Below, in pieces: positions 5,527 through 9,729 of a DNA stretch of 9,729 bases. The stretch comes from Hydrogenimonas sp. (GTDB lineage Bacteria > Campylobacterota > Campylobacteria > Campylobacterales > Hydrogenimonadaceae). Made by a program: the position numbers and the translations under genes. The stretch lies in NCBI RefSeq assembly GCF_029933015.1, contig NZ_JAOZOZ010000059.1:1-9729 (forward strand). Reading direction: 5' to 3'. Under the pieces are notes generated by a model. The model did not search any database. It was not told the origin of the DNA and saw nothing but the letters and a program-made list of their open reading frames with translations. Each line of letters begins with the position of its first letter. Position 1 is the first letter of the stretch.

Positions 5527-7032
5527 TCATCTCCTACGGAAGCTCAGGGCTTCCAGCAGGTGGGATTTTTCGATCGTGTCGGCGCCCTCCAGATCGGCGA
5601 CGGTACGGGCCACCTTTTTGACGTTGGCGACGGCGCGGTGGCTGAGGCCGAAGTTCTGTACCGCCTTGAGGAGGATCGTATCGGCTTCCGGAGAGAGGCG
5701 GCAGAAGGTTTCGATCCCCTTTTCGTCCAGCTTGCCGTTGGGGCTTTTCTGGCCCCTCTCCATCTGTTTCGCGAAGGCTTCGATGACCTGCGCGTGCATC
5801 GAGGCCGAATCGACGGAAGGGCGGTCATGGGGATCGCTCTCCTGCATCTGCACGTAGATCTCGATGCGGTCGAGCAGCGGATCGGAGAGGCGGGATTTGT
5901 AGCGTCTGATCTCCAGGTCGCTGCAGCGGCAGGGATGGACGGTGCTGAGCAGGTTGCCGCAGGGGCAGGGGTTCTGGGCGGCGACGAACATGAAGCGTGT
6001 CGTGTACTCGACCTTGGCGTTGACCCGGGAGATCAGGACCCGGTGGTCCTGCAGGGGTTCTCTCAGGGCTTCGAGGACGCTTTTTTGGAAGTGGGGAAAC
6101 TCGTCGAAAAAGAGGATGCCGCCGTTGGCCAGGGCCACTTCGCCGATGCGCGCGCGGCTCGTGCCTCCGCCGAAGATGCTGGGCTTGCTGGCCGAATGGT
6201 GCGGGGCACGCCACGGCCTGCGGGGTTCGAAGGAGGGCTCTTCGTCGCCCAGCAGGGCGTATTGTGTCGCCTGGAGAATCTCCTCCAGACGCATCGGCGG
6301 CAGTATGTGGCGGATGCGCTTGGCGATCATGCTCTTGCCGCATCCGGGGGATCCTTCCATCAGGAGGTTGTGCATGCCCGCCGCGGCGATCAGGGCGGCC
6401 CGTTTGGCCACCTCCTGCCCTTTGACTTCCGCGAAATCCTCCGGATAGTCGCGAAGCGTGTAGAAGGTCTCGCCGGCGATTTCGAGCCTCTCTCCCGGGA
6501 TCGGGGCGGCGTCGCCGAGGGTCGGTTCCGCTTCTTTTTTGCAGACGGCGATCGCCTCGGTCAGATTCTCGACGCCTATGTAGGAGATGCCGGGGATCAA
6601 AGAGAGTTTTTCCAAAGAGGCTTTCGGCACCATCGCTCTGGTGACGAGACCCTGGTTTTTGAGCGAGAGGAGGATCGGGAAGATGGAGCGGGTCTCCTTG
6701 AGGGCGCCGTCGAGGCCCAGCTCTCCGAAGACGAAAAGATCCTCCATCTCCACCGACTCGTTCTGCAGGGCGATGACCAGCGCGATGGCCAGGTCCATGT
6801 GGCTGCCCGATTTCTGGAGGTCGGAGGGGCTGAGATTGACGGTGATCTTGAGGGGAGGAAAGGAGAAGCCGCCTGTCAGGAGGGCCGACTTGACACGCTC
6901 TTTGGACTCCTGGATCGAGGCGCTTCCCAGCCCGACGATACCGAAGGCCGGAAGCCCTTTGGTGAAGGTGGCCTCGACGTCGACCGGTTTGGCGTCCAGC
7001 CCGTCGAGGGTGGCGGAGAGGAGGTGCTTCAC
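5527..7032 (-). CDS. comM: ComM/YifB family Mg-chelatase-like AAA+ ATPase
   Basis: A full-length 501-residue protein. The N-terminal Lon-protease-like fold (about 1-165) contains NLSPSDLQKSGSHMDLAIAL. The AAA+ Mg-chelatase domain has Walker A GSPGCGKS (227-234) and Walker B GGILFFDEF (304-312). The family cysteines NPCPCG (C356, C358) and CRC (C368, C370) follow, then RLSDPLLDRIE and the C-terminal Mg-chelatase domain ending near residue 500. Vibrio ComM is a hexameric branch-migration helicase that extends integration of single-stranded DNA during natural transformation, but the gene is widespread and not restricted to competent species. The start is GTG at 7032, one base after the def stop, and aligns with the usual family N terminus. 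No Shine-Dalgarno site precedes it, so translation probably re-initiates after def. It is not a true magnesium chelatase subunit. Confidence 0.93.
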   Translation of the reverse strand: MKHLLSATLDGLDAKPVDVEATFTKGLPAFGIVGLGSASIQESKERVKSALLTGGFSFPPLKITVNLSPSDLQKSGSHMDLAIALVIALQNESVEMEDLFVFGELGLDGALKETRSIFPILLSLKNQGLVTRAMVPKASLEKLSLIPGISYIGVENLTEAIAVCKKEAEPTLGDAAPIPGERLEIAGETFYTLRDYPEDFAEVKGQEVAKRAALIAAAGMHNLLMEGSPGCGKSMIAKRIRHILPPMRLEEILQATQYALLGDEEPSFEPRRPWRAPHHSASKPSIFGGGTSRARIGEVALANGGILFFDEFPHFQKSVLEALREPLQDHRVLISRVNAKVEYTTRFMFVAAQNPCPCGNLLSTVHPCRCSDLEIRRYKSRLSDPLLDRIEIYVQMQESDPHDRPSVDSASMHAQVIEAFAKQMERGQKSPNGKLDEKGIETFCRLSPEADTILLKAVQNFGLSHRAVANVKKVARTVADLEGADTIEKSHLLEALSFRRR

Positions 7033-7033
7033 G

Positions 7034-7567
7034 TCAGGAGGCTTTGCTTTTTTCTTTGAGCTCTTTGAGTTTTTTCTTCCACTCTTTTTCGAACTTCTTG
7101 CGTTTCAGAAAAGAGAGTTTCTCGATGAAGAGATGGCCGTCGAGGTGGTCCATCTCGTGCTGGAAGGCGATGGCGAGCAATCCGTCGGTCTCGATCTCCT
7201 TCTTTTCGCCGTGACGATCCTGGAACTCGACACGGACCCATTCGGCCCGCTCCACGTCGTCGTAGTATTCCGGGACGCTCAGGCACCCTTCTGTGTAGGT
7301 GGTGGAGCCCTTTTTCTCGAGAATGACCGGGTTGATCACCTCGATCAGGTTTTCGGGGTACTGGTTGCCCTCCTCGTCGGGGAGGTTGATCAGCAGGGCG
7401 CGGATCGGTTCGCCCACCTGGATGGCGGCCAGGCCGATGCCGTTGCTGGCCATCATCGTCTCGTTCATGTCGTCGAGGAGTTTGTGAAGTTTCGCGTCGA
7501 ACTCCGTCACCGGATGACTCTGCTGTTTCAGCCGTTTGTCGGGATAGACGAGAATCGGTAGTTTCAT
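7034..7567 (-). CDS. def: Peptide deformylase
   Basis: A 177-residue cytoplasmic metalloenzyme that removes the formyl group from the N-terminal methionine of new proteins. All three family motifs are intact: GIGLAAIQ (43-50), EGCLS (93-97, metal ligand C95) and HEMDH (137-141, ligands H137 and H141, catalytic E138). The C-terminal tail after about residue 152 is strongly basic and probably helical (KRKKFEKEWKKKLKELKEK). In E. coli a basic C-terminal helix anchors the enzyme to the ribosome near the tunnel exit, so a similar role here is a reasonable inference. The ATG at 7567 has GGAG 8 nt upstream. It starts 13 nt after the GGDEF-like gene and ends 1 nt before comM. Confidence 0.97.
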   Translation of the reverse strand: MKLPILVYPDKRLKQQSHPVTEFDAKLHKLLDDMNETMMASNGIGLAAIQVGEPIRALLINLPDEEGNQYPENLIEVINPVILEKKGSTTYTEGCLSVPEYYDDVERAEWVRVEFQDRHGEKKEIETDGLLAIAFQHEMDHLDGHLFIEKLSFLKRKKFEKEWKKKLKELKEKSKAS

Positions 7568-7580
7568 CGATGCTGCTCCG

Positions 7581-8585
7581 CTAGATTTCTACATCCTGCG
7601 GACAGATGCCGCAGGGTTCGTCGAGTTTTTTGGCGATGTCGAGTGCGTCGAGCGCGCAGACGATCGTCTGTTCGATCGACCGGTCCAGATCGATGCGCGC
7701 CACGCCGATGTCGACGTCGAGCATGATCTCCTCGTCGCCGACGAAGAAGTTGGTGTTGCCCACCAGGTCCTTGAGCCGGTCGGCCGCCATCTGGGCGTTG
7801 TCCAGGGAGGTGTGGCGCATCAGTATCGCGAAGACCCCCCCTTCGTAATGGGCGACGATGTCGCTCCGGCGGGATGTTTTGAGAAGAAGCCTCGCGACGG
7901 TTCGAAGCACCAGGTGCTGGACTTTCGGGCTTTTGAGCTTTCCGATCACCTCCTCCGCCGCACGGACGAGCATCAGGGTGCTCTCGTGGTGGAACTCCTT
8001 GATCAGCTTCTCCTCCTGCTTCATCTTGCGAAGCAGGTAGTTTTTCTTGTAGACGCCGTAGCGCTCGTCGTGGATGGCGTGCTCCTGCACCTCCTGGACC
8101 ATTTCGCTCGTGGCGGCATAGGTCTCTTTCAGTTCCGCCGCATCTTTTTTGATGATCTGCAGCATGGTCTGTATATCTTTTTTCGTCGATTCCAGCAGCG
8201 TGTTCATGGAGCTTTTGTCGGCGATGGCCTCGGCCTCGAAAGCCCGCTTTTCGACGACGGTCTCGAGATGTCTGAGGTTTTTGTAGATGAGATTGATATG
8301 CTGGAGAAACTTTTTGACGTTGGAAAAGGCTTCCTTGAGGTGCTGTTCGAGAAGACCCTGATGATCGTCTTCGCCACCGTCTTCGAGCTCCAGAAGTTTC
8401 AGGATGCGTTTGCGAAACTGCGGCGGTTTGTTGTCGAGAAGCTTGTCGAAATAGGCGTCGAAGTTGGAGGGCGTGGGCGGTACGCCTTCACGGATCATCG
8501 CATCCATGACCTCTTTGGCATACTTCTCCAGATCGCTTGTAGGCTCGCCAAGGTCATGTGCTCTGTATCGTCCGCCACGCTCCAT
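7581..8585 (-). CDS. Degenerate GGDEF-domain protein with retained RxxD I-site
   Basis: A 334-residue soluble protein with no membrane segment. Residues about 20-60 (KYAKEVMDAMIREGVPPTPS, then NFDAYF) form a small helical N-terminal region. About 80-170 is predicted coiled coil or helical bundle. The GGDEF-like fold spans about 172-325. The active-site signature reads EGGVF (248-252) where GGDEF or GGEEF is expected. The entry motif, usually DxLTGLxNR, is DERYGVYKK (173-181). The usual metal-binding D-x-DxFK segment is not recognisable near KEFHHES. Diguanylate cyclase activity is therefore unlikely. The inhibitory c-di-GMP site R239-R-S-D242 is kept exactly five residues before the signature, so it may act as a c-di-GMP receptor. 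ATG at 8585 is supported by AGGA 6 nt upstream. It sits 15 nt after clpP and 13 nt before def. Automatic annotation would probably call it a diguanylate cyclase. Confidence 0.85.
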   Translation of the reverse strand: MERGGRYRAHDLGEPTSDLEKYAKEVMDAMIREGVPPTPSNFDAYFDKLLDNKPPQFRKRILKLLELEDGGEDDHQGLLEQHLKEAFSNVKKFLQHINLIYKNLRHLETVVEKRAFEAEAIADKSSMNTLLESTKKDIQTMLQIIKKDAAELKETYAATSEMVQEVQEHAIHDERYGVYKKNYLLRKMKQEEKLIKEFHHESTLMLVRAAEEVIGKLKSPKVQHLVLRTVARLLLKTSRRSDIVAHYEGGVFAILMRHTSLDNAQMAADRLKDLVGNTNFFVGDEEIMLDVDIGVARIDLDRSIEQTIVCALDALDIAKKLDEPCGICPQDVEI

Positions 8586-8600
8586 CGTCCGTCCTGTCTC

Positions 8601-9188
8601 TTATTTGAAGCTTCGTTTGAGAACTTCGTCGATCAGACCGTACTCTTTGGCCTCTTCCGCACTCAGGAAGAAGTCGCGTTCGGTATCTTTCTCGATCGTG
8701 CGGACCGTCTTGCCCGTACGGTCGGCCATGATCTTGTTCAGGTACTTTTTGAGACGAAGTATCTCTTTGGCCTGGATTTCGATGTCGGTCGCCTGTCCCT
8801 GCGCTCCGCCCAGAGGCTGGTGGATCATGATGCGGGAGCTCGGAAGCGCGTAGCGCTTGCCCGGCGCCCCGCAGGCGAGCAGGAAAGCGCCCATCGAAGC
8901 GGCCTGTCCTATACATATCGTCACAATGTCGGGTTTGATGTAGTTCATCGTGTCGTAGATCGAGAATCCGCTCGTGATGACACCGCCCGGTGAGTTGATG
9001 TAGAGGTAGATATCCTTGTCGGGGTCTTCCGCTTCGAGAAAGAGCAGCTGGGCGACGATCGAGGAGGCGACGGCGTCGTCGATCGGGCCGCTGAGCATGA
9101 TGATGCGGTCTTTGAGCAGTCTCGAGTAGATATCGTAGGAGCGCTCGCCGCGCCCGCTCTTTTCTATGACGAATGGAATGTAGCTCAT
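8601..9188 (-). CDS. clpP: ATP-dependent Clp protease proteolytic subunit
   Basis: A 195-residue serine peptidase. The catalytic triad is complete and at the same numbers as in mature E. coli ClpP: S98 in GQAASMGA, H123 in MIHQPLGG, and D172 in ERDFF. The oxyanion-loop segment NSPGGV (65-70) is present. ClpP forms a double heptameric barrel fed by ClpX or ClpA unfoldases, neither of which is encoded in this window. The ATG at 9188 overlaps the tig stop as ATGA (9185-9188), pointing to coupled translation. Only a weak purine stretch (AAGAAG) lies ahead of the start. No long pro-peptide is visible. Confidence 0.98.
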   Translation of the reverse strand: MSYIPFVIEKSGRGERSYDIYSRLLKDRIIMLSGPIDDAVASSIVAQLLFLEAEDPDKDIYLYINSPGGVITSGFSIYDTMNYIKPDIVTICIGQAASMGAFLLACGAPGKRYALPSSRIMIHQPLGGAQGQATDIEIQAKEILRLKKYLNKIMADRTGKTVRTIEKDTERDFFLSAEEAKEYGLIDEVLKRSFK

Positions 9189-9729
9189 GCTTCTTCTTTT
9201 TCGGTAGTCTCTTCTTTGTTCTCTTTCTTGTCGTTGAGGAGCTTCGTCAGCAGACGGTCCTCGATCATCGCCATCTTGATGGCCGGCAGGAGGTTCTGCT
9301 TCTGGTAGTACTCGAAGGTCTGCTGGGGATCCTGTCCCATGCTCATCGCTTCGTAGTAGATGGTCTGCATCATCTCCTGATCGCTCACATCCACGCCCTC
9401 TTTGCGGGCCAGCGCGTCGACGATGAAGGTGGCCTTGACGCTTTTGGCCGCATCGCCGCGAAGCTCTTCACGAAGCTCTTTGACCTTCTCTTCGTTTTCA
9501 CGCAGTTCGGCCAGCTCCTCTTCGCTCATCTGCTGGACTTTGTTTCGCAGGGCCATTTCGACCTCCTGCTCCACGACGCTCTCGGGCAGGTCGAACTCGA
9601 AAGTCTCCACCAGCGCCTCGACCAGTTTGGGTTTGAGCTCTTCGTTGTAGAGTTTGCTCAGCTTTTCGCTGCGAAGCTGCTCTTTGATCTCCTTTTCGAG
9701 ATCGGCGAGGGTCGCGTCCTCTTTGCCCA
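9185..9729 (-). CDS. tig: Trigger factor, C-terminal part
   Basis: The frame is open to the window edge, giving the last 180 residues; the ribosome-binding and PPIase domains lie outside. A GTG at 9610 is internal and not the start. The visible part is the charged helical C-terminal chaperone domain: EEELAELRENEEKVKELREE, then KATFIVDALARKEGVDVS and QNLLPAIKMAMIEDRLLTKL, followed by a Lys/Glu tail. These segments are typical of trigger factor. The protein binds nascent chains at the ribosome exit tunnel. Its position directly upstream of clpP, with a 4-nt overlap, is common in bacteria and supports the call. The promoter of the long minus-strand run is probably upstream of this gene, outside the window. 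Confidence 0.95.
   Translation of the reverse strand, partial: GKEDATLADLEKEIKEQLRSEKLSKLYNEELKPKLVEALVETFEFDLPESVVEQEVEMALRNKVQQMSEEELAELRENEEKVKELREELRGDAAKSVKATFIVDALARKEGVDVSDQEMMQTIYYEAMSMGQDPQQTFEYYQKQNLLPAIKMAMIEDRLLTKLLNDKKENKEETTEKEEA

Noticed and set aside
5521..7059. A 512-codon plus-strand open frame antisense to nearly all of comM
   Set aside because: It exactly mirrors comM in a GC-rich genome, shows low-complexity Gly/Arg/Asp-rich sequence with no family motif, and comM on the other strand has every expected motif.
7812..8993. A 393-codon plus-strand frame antisense to the GGDEF-like gene and clpP
   Set aside because: It spans the junction of two well-supported minus-strand genes and its Leu/Val/Phe/Asp composition is the reverse reading of their codons. 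It has no credible start context or domain.
1..9729. Mobile element, prophage, CRISPR or defence system
   Set aside because: No transposase, integrase, terminal inverted repeats, spaced direct-repeat array or defence-type domain was seen. Most of the window is conserved housekeeping and envelope genes.

Overview
The window looks like chromosomal DNA from a GC-rich member of the Campylobacterota (Epsilonproteobacteria). The main clue is the minus-strand order trigger factor - clpP - (GGDEF-like gene) - def - comM/yifB. From memory, the tig/clpP/def/comM part of this order also occurs in Helicobacter pylori, and a GGDEF-type gene is often inserted there in free-living relatives. The high G+C by eye argues against Helicobacter or Campylobacter themselves and suggests a free-living, vent-type genus. 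That placement is inference, and no rRNA or tRNA gene is present to test it.

Layout. (i) 1-276, plus strand: the C-terminal end of a YeiH/UPF0324 membrane protein. (ii) 289-1988, minus strand: a two-gene unit, an enolase-superfamily L-Ala-D/L-Glu-type dipeptide epimerase translationally coupled to a TrhA/hemolysin-III-type PAQR membrane protein. The convergent junction with (i) is a perfect 8-bp hairpin that holds both stop codons. (iii) 1989-2124: an AT-rich divergent promoter region with overlapping promoter-like elements on both strands and a 19-codon upstream ORF. (iv) 2125-3704, plus strand: a small unit of unrecognised genes, namely a three-helix membrane protein, a short interrupted coding-like stretch, and a cysteine-rich lipoprotein. 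(v) 3709-9729, minus strand: a compact seven-gene run that leaves the window inside tig.

The long run reads tig (partial) - clpP - degenerate GGDEF protein - def - comM - membrane-anchored N-acetylmuramoyl-L-alanine amidase - DUF819 membrane protein. Gaps are 1-15 nt, and there are 4-nt ATGA overlaps at tig/clpP and amidase/DUF819, so it is probably one transcription unit. Its first part handles nascent proteins: trigger factor folds them, Def deformylates them and ClpP degrades them. ComM assists branch migration during recombination and transformation. The amidase and DUF819 genes add a cell-envelope function. The amidase and the separate dipeptide epimerase could both act on peptidoglycan turnover products.

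The parts most worth a second look are the GGDEF-like protein, which has lost its catalytic signature but keeps an exactly placed RxxD I-site, and the orphan membrane-protein/lipoprotein unit with its interrupted small frame. I saw no mobile element, CRISPR array, RNA gene or clearly new multi-gene defence or metabolic system.
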